From contig CAVOQV010000018.1 in the NCBI GenBank assembly GCA_963698435.1, positions 62,001 to 126,000 on the forward strand: 64,000 bases of DNA. The letters run 5' to 3'. Source of the DNA: Sva-07 sp963698435 (GTDB lineage Bacteria > Actinomycetota > Acidimicrobiia > Acidimicrobiales > Ilumatobacteraceae). Under the pieces are notes generated by a model. The model did not search any database. It saw only the letters and a list, made by a program, of their open reading frames with translations, and was not told where the DNA came from. This document shows positions 18,529-26,259 of the stretch, one piece after another (within the stretch, counting starts at the first letter, position 1; each line of letters opens with the position of its first letter). A program made the position numbers and the translations under genes.

Positions 18529-19305
18529 ATGACGTACGACCATCTCCTCGTCGACCGCGACGGCGCCATCACCACGATCACCCTCAACCGTCCCGAGAAG
18601 CGCGACGCGCTCGCGCTCGACGTGATGATCGAACTCACGACGGCGTTGCAGGACGTCGGAAGCTCTGATGCCCTCGGCGTGATCCTCGCCGCCAATGGTC
18701 CGGTCTTCTCCGCTGGGCACAACTTCGGTGACATGGCCGGCGCCGAGCTCGATGCCGCTCGCCACCTGTTCGCCGTGTGCACCGAGATGATGGACACCGT
18801 CCAAGAGCTGCCCCAGCCGGTCGTGGCCCGTGTGCACGCACTGGCCACCGCAGCGGGTTGCCAGCTCGTCGCGACCTGCGACCTCGCGGTGGCGGCCGAG
18901 TCAGCGGCGTTCGCGATTCCGGGTGGCAAGGGCGGGCTGTTCTGCCACACCCCGCTGGTCGCCGTCGCCCGCAACGTCGGCCGCAAACGAGCGCTCGAGA
19001 TGGCGCTCACCGGCGACCCAATCGACGCGGCGACCGCCGCCGACTGGGGCTTGGTCAACCGAGTGGTCCCCGACGACCAGCTCGACACGGCCGTCGCCGA
19101 CCTCATCGGCCGGGCGACGCGGGGCAGTGCGCTGTCGAAGGCGCTCGGCAAGCGGGCGTTCTATGCCCAAGTGGGGCTCGACCAAGCCGACGCCTATGCC
19201 GTCGCAATCGAGGAGATGGCCACCGCGGCGATGCTCGACGACGCCCAGGAGGGCTTCCGAGCGTTCCTCGAGAAGCGTCACCCGAACTTCAGCCAGCGCG
19301 CCTGA
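18529..19305 (+). CDS. Enoyl-CoA hydratase/isomerase family protein (crotonase fold)
   Basis: 258 residues. Crotonase features in order: ITTITLNRPEKRDALALDV, the CoA-binding oxyanion region VFSAGHNFGDM, the second oxyanion segment RVHALATAAGCQLVATCDLAVAAESAAFAIP, then GKGGLFCHTPLVAVARNVG. The two hydratase glutamates are not obvious at their usual places: the position near GGKGGLF lacks the second Glu. It may therefore be an isomerase, hydrolase or non-hydratase crotonase. The C-terminal FRAFLEKRHPNF is typical for the family. Confidence 0.85.
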   Translation: MTYDHLLVDRDGAITTITLNRPEKRDALALDVMIELTTALQDVGSSDALGVILAANGPVFSAGHNFGDMAGAELDAARHLFAVCTEMMDTVQELPQPVVARVHALATAAGCQLVATCDLAVAAESAAFAIPGGKGGLFCHTPLVAVARNVGRKRALEMALTGDPIDAATAADWGLVNRVVPDDQLDTAVADLIGRATRGSALSKALGKRAFYAQVGLDQADAYAVAIEEMATAAMLDDAQEGFRAFLEKRHPNFSQRA

Positions 19306-19352
19306 CACGCCGCCGGGTCCACACGCCGCGATCCTCTCGCGATCGGGCGGCA

Positions 19353-20123
19353 TCACGCGGCGACTGCCAGCGCGGTTCGGACGTGATCGATCGCCCGATC
19401 GCGATGATTGCGAATCGTTCGCGGTGTGACGTTGCGCTGTTGGGCGACGCGTCCCGGCGAGCCGACGCGCACCAGTTGGCGGAGCAGCTCCAGGTCGTGC
19501 GCGGGAACCCCAGCATGCTGCGCATCGCGAAGGACGACGACGAACTCGTCGACGGCGGTCGCGGGACCGTCGTGGCACGGCGTCTCCGCGAAGGCGCTCG
19601 GCCTGACGATCCGTTCGGTGCCCGCTCGCTGTCGCAGCGGGCGACGGAACGCCTGGAACACGGCATCGGAGACCAACGACGACGCCACGTGACGGCGGCG
19701 CCGCTCGACGTCGTAGGCGCGGATGGCCAGCCAGGCAGCCGGCACGATCTGCCCGATCGGATCGCTCGGCTGCCGGAACGACCGGTACCGCCGAGCATGC
19801 ACGATCAGCGCCGGCAGCAGGTGCTGGAGGACGATTCGCCCGGCCAGCTCGTCGCTGCGTGAGAGTTCGAGGAGGGCGAGCAGGATCGCGTCGTCTCGCC
19901 GCTCGCCGTCGTCGACCCGCTGTGTGGCCTGTCGGATCTGTTCGAGGTCGGACAGGTCCGACACGACCTCGGCGAGCGGATGGCCGTGAGCGTGCTGGGC
20001 CCAGCTCCGGGCGGTGCGCACCGCACGGCGCGACGTCCGCAGGTGGGCCCAGTCGTCGTCGAGGCGATCGAGGAGGTGGGAACGTTCGAGGCCGGCGTGT
20101 CGTGATGTGGTCATGGCGGGCAC
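19353..20123 (-). CDS. Sigma-70-like helix-turn-helix protein
   Basis: 256 residues. The middle part, LLPALIVHARRYRSF...DPIGQIVPAAWLAIRAYDVERRRRHVASSLVSDA, resembles the sigma region 2 core of atypical actinobacterial sigma-like proteins. The C-terminus (LLRQLVRVGSPGRVAQQRNV, then TPRTIRNHRDRAIDHVRTAL) looks like a region 4-type helix-turn-helix. The long N-terminal extension has no recognised domain. It may be a transcription regulator rather than a working sigma factor. It is divergent from the EccC-like gene with 177 bases between them, in which I see no clear promoter. Confidence 0.5.
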   Translation of the reverse strand: MPAMTTSRHAGLERSHLLDRLDDDWAHLRTSRRAVRTARSWAQHAHGHPLAEVVSDLSDLEQIRQATQRVDDGERRDDAILLALLELSRSDELAGRIVLQHLLPALIVHARRYRSFRQPSDPIGQIVPAAWLAIRAYDVERRRRHVASSLVSDAVFQAFRRPLRQRAGTERIVRPSAFAETPCHDGPATAVDEFVVVLRDAQHAGVPAHDLELLRQLVRVGSPGRVAQQRNVTPRTIRNHRDRAIDHVRTALAVAA

Positions 20124-20300
20124 GATGCGCCACCGCTCTCACCGCTGGTCTCACCGATGCGGTCACTGCGACCACCGCGTCGGACGTTCCTGCTTCACCG
20201 CCCCCGACGGCCGGATCCCGGACGACTCACAGCACCAGCTCAGCCCCCATATTCGTGTGTCGAGTTCCGACTCGCTGACCTGACCGCCCACTGAGTCGGC

Positions 20301-23300
20301 ATGGACCATTCGACGATCCCGCCGTGCGAGGCGAGCGGGCCGGACGGGTGTCGACTCGTCATCCACCCACATGCACCCACCGATTCGATCGCCGATCTCG
20401 CACGAGCGCTCGACCTGCCCGTCGCCTCACCGCTGTTGATCGACGATCGCTCCGTCGGACCGCACGAACTCCTGGTCGCCTCCGGGTTGCGAATCGGCTC
20501 CACCGTGACGACGGTGCCACCTCCTGGGACGTCACGGTGTGAGTCGGGTCGGCGAGCGGGCGAGGGGTCGAGCCGTACATCGCACCCTGTGGCGGGCACC
20601 GAGCTGGGGGCGCCGACGGGGGACGTCGTGGTGGCCGTCGTCGTCGGTCCTGCATGTGACCGCCGGGTTGCCCTGTCGCCGGGTCGCCACACCGTCGGCC
20701 GCGCATCATCTGCTGTCGTTCGCGTCGACGATCCGACGGTCGAGTTGCACCACGGAGTGTTCGACGTCGATGTCGACGGATCGGTCACGTTCACCCAGCT
20801 GACGGGGGCGTTCCCGGCGAGCGTCGACGGCGTGCCGTGCCGGCCGGGGCAGCCGGTCGAACCGGGCGACTCACTGTGCCTCGGCGCGAGTCGGCTGCTG
20901 ATCGGCCGACCCGACGAGAGCGCCGACTCCCGACCGGTCGGCGGCGGCAGCGTCGTCGCCGCCGACCGGGATCCGTGGCGCAGCGTCGTCCGGCGGGGAC
21001 CCGTCGCGCCCGGCGAGGCCGGTCCGGCACCGCTCGAGGTCCCCGCATCCCCGGTGGCGCATCGAGCGCCGCCGCTCACCACGCTCGTCGGTGCCGGAAT
21101 CGCCGCCGTGGGCGCCGGCCTGTTGGCTGCGGTGCTCGGCCAGATCCTGTTCGCGCTGTTCGCGGCCGTGGGTGCGGTCGCCTCACTGGCGACCTGGGCG
21201 GTCGGGGCCCTCGTTGCCCGTCGGGATCGACGATGCGCTGTCGAGACACACCGGTCAGCGCTCGTCGAGTTCGAACAGGGACTCCTCCGGGCGCATGCGG
21301 CGGCCGAGCGCGAGCATCGTGACCGCCATCGGAACGTCGTGCACACGCTCGACGTGATCCACGGCGACGGTGCGGGGACGTGGGCTCGGCGGTGCGCAGG
21401 CGCCGACACGCTGTGGGTGACCGTCGGCCGCGGAACGTGTCGCTGGACGCCACCGATCGCCTCCGATGACCGGCGCCGGCTGTCAGCCGAGCTCCTCGTC
21501 ACCGTCGAGCGTTGCGAACGCTTCGACGACGTCGACGTGCCCCTCGCGCTCGAACCGTCGTCGGTCGTCGCCATCCACGGAACTCCCGCGGTCGCCGACG
21601 CGTTGTGCCGCTCGGTGCTCGTGCAGTTGGCAGCTGCATACGGGCCGGCCGACTGGGAAGTGCAGGTCGTCACGGACCATCCGGACCGCTGGGGCTGGGT
21701 CGACTGGCTGCCACACGGCAGGCATCGCCCGTGCGTCGTCGACGCCACGGATGCCGTGGCGTTGGCCGAAGCACTGGACTGGACCGACCGCGACGACCCC
21801 GATGCCGGACGACGCACGGTGATCGTCCTCGACGTCGCAGAGCTGTTGACCGCTCGCACCGGTCCGCTGCGGCGGCGACTCGAACGCGGCGACGTCTCCT
21901 GCGTGGCGCTCGTCTCGCCCCATCTCTCGGTGCCGGCGATCGTCGACCGGGTCCTCGAGGTCGGCGACACCGGTGCCGCCCGATGGATCGAGACGAGCGA
22001 CTCGGCCTGGACCGCAGCGGCTCGCGACATCGTCGTCTCGGGTCTGTCGGTGTCGACCGCGGAGCGTGCCGCCAGGCGGTTGGCGCCGCTGCTCGATCCG
22101 GAGGACGACGACGGCACGGGCGGCCTTCCGACCTCCGCGTCGCTGGGCGAACTGGAGCCGGTCGGTGCCGACGCCGCCACCGTCATCGCCCGACGCTGGA
22201 GGCATGCCGGCCGCGACCCGGCGCCGGTCGCTCGGTTGGGCGTGTCGGCCGACGGCATCGTCGACGTCGACCTCGTTCGCGACGGTCCTCACGGGCTCGT
22301 CGCCGGCACCACCGGGTCCGGCAAGAGCGAGTTGTTGCGAACGATCGTCGTGTCGCTCGCTGCTCAGCTCGGACCCGACCACGTGACGATGATCCTCGTC
22401 GACTACAAGGGCGGCTCGACGTTCGACGGCTGTGCCCGGCTGCCCCACACCGTCGGCGTGGTCACCGACCTGGACGATGGCCTCGCCGAACGGGTGCTCG
22501 TCAGCCTCGATGCCGAGGTCCGTCGCCGTGAGCGTCTGCTGCGAGCCGAGCGTGTCGAGGACCTCGCCGCCTATCGCCGAGCGGTGGACGAACCGTTGCC
22601 GCGTCTCGTCGTGGTCATCGACGAGTTCGCGTCGCTCGCCAAGGAGCTCCCGGACTTCCTCGGGACGCTCGTCGGCATCGCCCAGCGGGGTCGCAGCCTC
22701 GGTATCCACTTGCTGCTCGCAACGCAGCGGCCGGCCGGAGTGGTGACCGACGACATCCGTGCCAACACGAACCTCCGCATCGCGCTGCGTCTGCAGGACC
22801 GCACCGACGCTGACGACGTGGTCGGCGACCCGACCCCGTCGCGGTTCCCGGTCGGGACGCCCGGACGTGCCGCGCTGCGCCTCGGTCCCGACGAACTGGT
22901 GGTGTTCCAGGCGGCGCGGTCCGCAGGTCCGGTGGTGCCACGTTCGGGCCGACTGAGGATCGAGCGGCCCGGTCGGGTGGTGGGTGCGGTCGATGGGCCG
23001 AGTGTGCTCGAACAGCTCGTCCAGTCGATCGAGCAGGCGGCAGCGATGGTTGGGAGCGCCAGGCCGCATCGCCCGTGGATCGATGCGCTGCCGACCGTGA
23101 TCCGACCGGTCGATCTGGGCGAGGATCGATCGGCGATCGGTGTCCTGGACGATCCTGCCGGCCAGTGTCGCCGACCGCTGGTCTGGTCGCCGGCGACAGG
23201 GAGTCTGCTCCTCGTCGGCGCCGCCGGCTCGGGCACGACGACCGCAGCGGTGGCAGCCGCGGCGGCGTGTCTGCGAACTACGACGGCCGGCGCGCTGCAC

Positions 23301-24473
23301 CTGTATGTCGTCGACGCCCAGGGAGAGGCAGCGTGGAGGCCGTTCGAATCGCTCGCCCACTGCGGTGCAGTGGTGCGGATCTCCGAGATGGAGCGGCTCA
23401 CGCGCTTGCTCGCTCGACTCGCCCACGAACTCGACCGGCGCACGACCGATGCGCGGCGCGAACCGACGATCGTCACCATCATCGACGGCTTCGCCGCCGT
23501 GCGCGACGCGCTGGGAGGTGTGGCCCACGGCGAAGCGGCGAGGCAGCTCGACCGCTTGCTGCGCGATGGTCCGGCCTCGGGGATGGTCTGCGTGGTCACC
23601 ACCGACGGTTCATCGGCCGTCGGGGTTGCCGTGCCGCGAGCAGCGACGTGGGTGTTCCACGTCGCTGATCAGGCGGTCGCCCGGACGGCCGGGCTGCGGG
23701 CGCCGACGGTTTGCGCGGGTGTTCCCGGCCGGCTCCGAGTGGTCGAGTCCGGCCTCGAAGGCCAGGTCGTGTTCGACCCCTCACCGCTCCGCAACACGCC
23801 GGTCGGTGGCAGCGCCGTGGAGCCGAGCGGGAGGCCGGAAGCGGTGCGGGTGTTGCCGGAGGTCGTCGACGTCGATGACCTCGGCACCTTCCGCTCGCCG
23901 CCGACCTCGACGGGCGCCTCGACCAACCGGCCCGGCGAGTTGCAGCTGCTGGTCGGTCTCGCCGCCGACGATCTTCGACCCGCCCGACTCGTGGTTCCCG
24001 TCGGCGACCACGTGTTCATCGGCGGTGCGGCTCGAACCGGACGATCGACGGCGCTCCGTCAGGTCGAGGCGGCATGGCGCCAGGCTCACCCCGACCAGTC
24101 GGTGATCCACGTCGATCGCGCTCGCCCGATCGACCCGGTGTGCGCGGAGAAGCGGGTTCTGGTCGTCGTCGACGACGCCGAGCGGGTGGAGGATCCCGAC
24201 GGGCGACTCGCCGAGCTCGTCGCACGGCCTGAGGTGACGTTCGCCATCGCCGCCCGCCTCGAGGCCGTGCGGGTCGCGTTCGGGCACTGGACGCGTGAGG
24301 TGGTGCGAAGCCGATGCGGGTTGATCATGACGTCGATGGGCGATGTCGACGGTGAACTGCTCGGAGCGACGCTGCCGCGCCGGCCGTGGATCGCACCGCG
24401 CCCCGGTCTCGCCTGGATGATCGACCAGCACGGCCAGCAGCTGGTGCAGGTCGCTGCCAGAATGCCCTCATGA
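20301..24473 (+). CDS. FHA-domain FtsK/SpoIIIE-type ATPase, EccC-like (type VII secretion motor relative)
   Basis: 1,390 residues. The N-terminal 70 residues look like a ubiquitin-like beta-grasp unit (LLIDDRSVGPHELLVASGLR). An FHA domain follows, with VALSPGRHTVGRASSAVVRV and a GDSLCLG closing strand. Two hydrophobic helices lie at about residues 255-310. ATPase 1 is intact: Walker A GTTGSGKSE near residue 672, Walker B LVVVIDEF near 770, and the LLLATQRPAGVV sensor. ATPase 2 has GAAGSGTTT (Lys lost, near 973) and ATPase 3 GGAARTGRSTA (Lys to Arg, near 1240). The layout is that of EccC/EssC translocation motors, but no WXG100, EccB, EccD, EccE or mycosin gene is present here. The stop overlaps the next gene's start (ATGA). 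Confidence 0.85.
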   Translation: MDHSTIPPCEASGPDGCRLVIHPHAPTDSIADLARALDLPVASPLLIDDRSVGPHELLVASGLRIGSTVTTVPPPGTSRCESGRRAGEGSSRTSHPVAGTELGAPTGDVVVAVVVGPACDRRVALSPGRHTVGRASSAVVRVDDPTVELHHGVFDVDVDGSVTFTQLTGAFPASVDGVPCRPGQPVEPGDSLCLGASRLLIGRPDESADSRPVGGGSVVAADRDPWRSVVRRGPVAPGEAGPAPLEVPASPVAHRAPPLTTLVGAGIAAVGAGLLAAVLGQILFALFAAVGAVASLATWAVGALVARRDRRCAVETHRSALVEFEQGLLRAHAAAEREHRDRHRNVVHTLDVIHGDGAGTWARRCAGADTLWVTVGRGTCRWTPPIASDDRRRLSAELLVTVERCERFDDVDVPLALEPSSVVAIHGTPAVADALCRSVLVQLAAAYGPADWEVQVVTDHPDRWGWVDWLPHGRHRPCVVDATDAVALAEALDWTDRDDPDAGRRTVIVLDVAELLTARTGPLRRRLERGDVSCVALVSPHLSVPAIVDRVLEVGDTGAARWIETSDSAWTAAARDIVVSGLSVSTAERAARRLAPLLDPEDDDGTGGLPTSASLGELEPVGADAATVIARRWRHAGRDPAPVARLGVSADGIVDVDLVRDGPHGLVAGTTGSGKSELLRTIVVSLAAQLGPDHVTMILVDYKGGSTFDGCARLPHTVGVVTDLDDGLAERVLVSLDAEVRRRERLLRAERVEDLAAYRRAVDEPLPRLVVVIDEFASLAKELPDFLGTLVGIAQRGRSLGIHLLLATQRPAGVVTDDIRANTNLRIALRLQDRTDADDVVGDPTPSRFPVGTPGRAALRLGPDELVVFQAARSAGPVVPRSGRLRIERPGRVVGAVDGPSVLEQLVQSIEQAAAMVGSARPHRPWIDALPTVIRPVDLGEDRSAIGVLDDPAGQCRRPLVWSPATGSLLLVGAAGSGTTTAAVAAAAACLRTTTAGALHLYVVDAQGEAAWRPFESLAHCGAVVRISEMERLTRLLARLAHELDRRTTDARREPTIVTIIDGFAAVRDALGGVAHGEAARQLDRLLRDGPASGMVCVVTTDGSSAVGVAVPRAATWVFHVADQAVARTAGLRAPTVCAGVPGRLRVVESGLEGQVVFDPSPLRNTPVGGSAVEPSGRPEAVRVLPEVVDVDDLGTFRSPPTSTGASTNRPGELQLLVGLAADDLRPARLVVPVGDHVFIGGAARTGRSTALRQVEAAWRQAHPDQSVIHVDRARPIDPVCAEKRVLVVVDDAERVEDPDGRLAELVARPEVTFAIAARLEAVRVAFGHWTREVVRSRCGLIMTSMGDVDGELLGATLPRRPWIAPRPGLAWMIDQHGQQLVQVAARMPS

Positions 24474-25387
24474 CACGCATCGTCACCGTGGCCGGCGCGC
24501 AGCTCGGCCCGGTCCAACTCGCCGACGACCGAGCCGACGTCGTCGAGCGGATGATCGTGCTCCTGCAGGAGGCGGCGAGTCTCGGGAGCGATCTCGTGGT
24601 GTTCCCCGAGTTGGCGCTCACGACGTTCTTCCCCCGATGGTTCGTCGACGACATCACGACCGTCGACCACTTCTACGAACGCTCGATGCCGAACGAGGCG
24701 ACGCAGCCGTTGTTCGACGAGGCCACACACCTCCAGATCGGCTTCAGCCTCGGCTACGCCCTGCTCGAGGACGGCGTCGACGGGTCGCAACACCGGTGGA
24801 ACGTGCAGACGCTCGTCGAGCGTGACGGTCGCATCGTCGGCACCTTCAAGAAGGTCCACATCCCCGGACATGCCGGCAACGAACCGGACCGGCCGTTCCA
24901 GCACGCCGAGCGGTACTACTTCGAACCCTCGCCTGACGGCTTCGGTGTGTGGGACACGTTCGATGGTCGCGTCGGGATGATGATCTGCAACGACCGGCGC
25001 TGGCCCGAGTCGTACCGGCTCATGGGATTGCAGGGGGTCGAGCTGATCCTGTGTGGCTACAACACGCCGCTGCACTATGCGCCCGATCCGTCGCAGGATC
25101 TGCTGCAGGGGTTCCACAATCAGCTGGTGATGTCGTCGGGTGCCTACCAGAACGGCACGTTCGTCGTCGGCGTCGCGAAGGGCGGCGTCGAAGAAGGCGT
25201 CGACTCGCTGGCCGACTCGTCGATCTTCGCCCCGTCGGGCGAAATCCTCGCCAAGGCCGAGACGACCGACGACGAAGTGATCGTCGCCGAGTGCGATCTC
25301 GACTGGTGCACGCAGTACAAGGAAACGCTGTTCGACTTCGCGAAATACCGTCGCCCCGAGCTCTACGGCCCGCTCGCCGAGCGCTGA
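24470..25387 (+). CDS. Nitrilase-superfamily amidohydrolase, N-carbamoyl-D-amino-acid hydrolase type
   Basis: 305 residues. The catalytic triad is visible: Glu in DLVVFPELALTTFFPR, Lys in FKKVHIPGH, and Cys in MMICNDRRWPESYRLMGLQG. The CNDRRWPE signature is that of D-carbamoylases, which release D-amino acids, CO2 and ammonia from N-carbamoyl-D-amino acids, usually after a hydantoinase. No hydantoinase lies in this window. The start overlaps the stop of the EccC-like gene by 4 bases, so the two are translationally coupled even though no functional link is obvious. Confidence 0.88.
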   Translation: MTRIVTVAGAQLGPVQLADDRADVVERMIVLLQEAASLGSDLVVFPELALTTFFPRWFVDDITTVDHFYERSMPNEATQPLFDEATHLQIGFSLGYALLEDGVDGSQHRWNVQTLVERDGRIVGTFKKVHIPGHAGNEPDRPFQHAERYYFEPSPDGFGVWDTFDGRVGMMICNDRRWPESYRLMGLQGVELILCGYNTPLHYAPDPSQDLLQGFHNQLVMSSGAYQNGTFVVGVAKGGVEEGVDSLADSSIFAPSGEILAKAETTDDEVIVAECDLDWCTQYKETLFDFAKYRRPELYGPLAER

Positions 25388-25535
25388 TCCGCGGAACGGG
25401 CACGACCCCGACGTCGAAGGCATCGGATCGAACACCGGCAACATCGGCCTCGCCACCAACGGGCAACCGGGTCGCGGAATGTGGTCGTGGTTGCTGCCGG
25501 CGTCGGTTGGCCCCACTTCGAGCCGCCATGAGGCC

Positions 25536-25550
25536 TACCCTGGCGATGTG
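25536..25550 (+). promoter_or_regulatory. -10-like box and probable leaderless start of the Fur-family gene
   Basis: TACCCT at 25536-25541 lies 6 bases before the GTG start at 25548, too close for a ribosome-binding site. Transcription would begin at or next to the GTG, giving a leaderless mRNA. The same TACCCT-to-GTG arrangement occurs before ispD at 43751. I see no convincing -35 box. Confidence 0.45.
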
Positions 25551-25982
25551 ACGACTCCGCATCCGCAACCGGCCACCACGGTCGCGTTCGACGACGCGGT
25601 CGAGCGCGTACGCGAGGGTGGTGGCCGGATCACCAAGGCACGTCGGGTGCTGCTCGAAGACCTCTATGCACACGGCGGACGGGTCACCGCGGAGGAACTG
25701 GCCGAACGTCATGACGACATCGATCTCGCCACCGTCTACCGATCACTGGCCCACTTCGAGGAAGCCGGGGTGATCGAACACGTTCACCTCGGCCACGGTC
25801 CCGCCTCCTACCGATGGGCCGGCACGCGCACGATCACCGCGGTCTGCGAGGTCTGCGGCGCCGTGATCGACCTCCCCGCAGCGGAACTCGATGCGCTCGC
25901 CGCCCGCCTCGAAAGCGAGTACCACCTCAGGCTCTCCCTGGGACATTTCGCGCTCTCCGTGCGCTGCCCCACCTGTCGCTGA
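25548..25982 (+). CDS. Fur-family metal-dependent regulator, divergent sensor site
   Basis: 144 residues from the GTG at 25548. The winged helix covers ITKARRVLLEDLYAHGGRVTAEELAERHDDIDLATVYRSLAHFEEAGVIEHVHLGHGPASYRW (LATVYRSL is the recognition-helix signature). Two CxxC pairs, CEVC and CPTC, would hold the structural zinc of the dimerisation domain. The His-rich stretch normally just before the first CxxC is replaced by TRTITAV, so part of the regulatory metal site is missing. Whether it senses Fe, Zn, Mn or peroxide cannot be decided. The neighbouring 160-base gap upstream carries only the promoter-like box. Confidence 0.85.
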   Translation: MTTPHPQPATTVAFDDAVERVREGGGRITKARRVLLEDLYAHGGRVTAEELAERHDDIDLATVYRSLAHFEEAGVIEHVHLGHGPASYRWAGTRTITAVCEVCGAVIDLPAAELDALAARLESEYHLRLSLGHFALSVRCPTCR

Positions 25983-25999
25983 TCCGTCAGACTCGGTTC

Positions 26000-26227
26000 A
26001 TGGACTTCGACACCGTGGCCGACATCGTCGACGGTGACCCTCACATGGATCGACGTCGTGGGCGCCAGGTGTACGACCACATCGTCTCGAACGGGCTCTC
26101 CGACGTGCTCGAACTCGGCACGTGCCACGGCGTCTCGACCTGCGATTTGGCTGCGGCGGTGCACGAGCTGGGCACCGGGCACGTCACGACCGTGAACGCT
26201 TCGTTACGCCGTTGCCTGCAGGCCTGA
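26000..26227 (+). pseudogene. N-terminal fragment of a class I SAM-dependent methyltransferase
   Basis: 75 residues. VYDHIVSNGLSDVLELGTCHGVSTCDLAAAV is a convincing motif I (SAM-binding loop LELGTCHG) with its preceding helix, and GHVTTVN resembles motif II but lacks the usual acidic residue. The frame stops after CLQA, before the rest of the Rossmann fold. The protein could not be a complete enzyme. It looks like a gene cut off when the following xanthine-dehydrogenase-like gene or its flank was placed here. Confidence 0.6.
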
Positions 26228-26259
26228 CAGCAGCCCCGGGGTTTGACAAACTGTAAAGC

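Noticed and set aside
20301..24473. Complete type VII secretion locus
   Set aside because: Only the EccC-like gene is present. No WXG100 pair, EccB, EccD, EccE or mycosin lies in the flanking genes.
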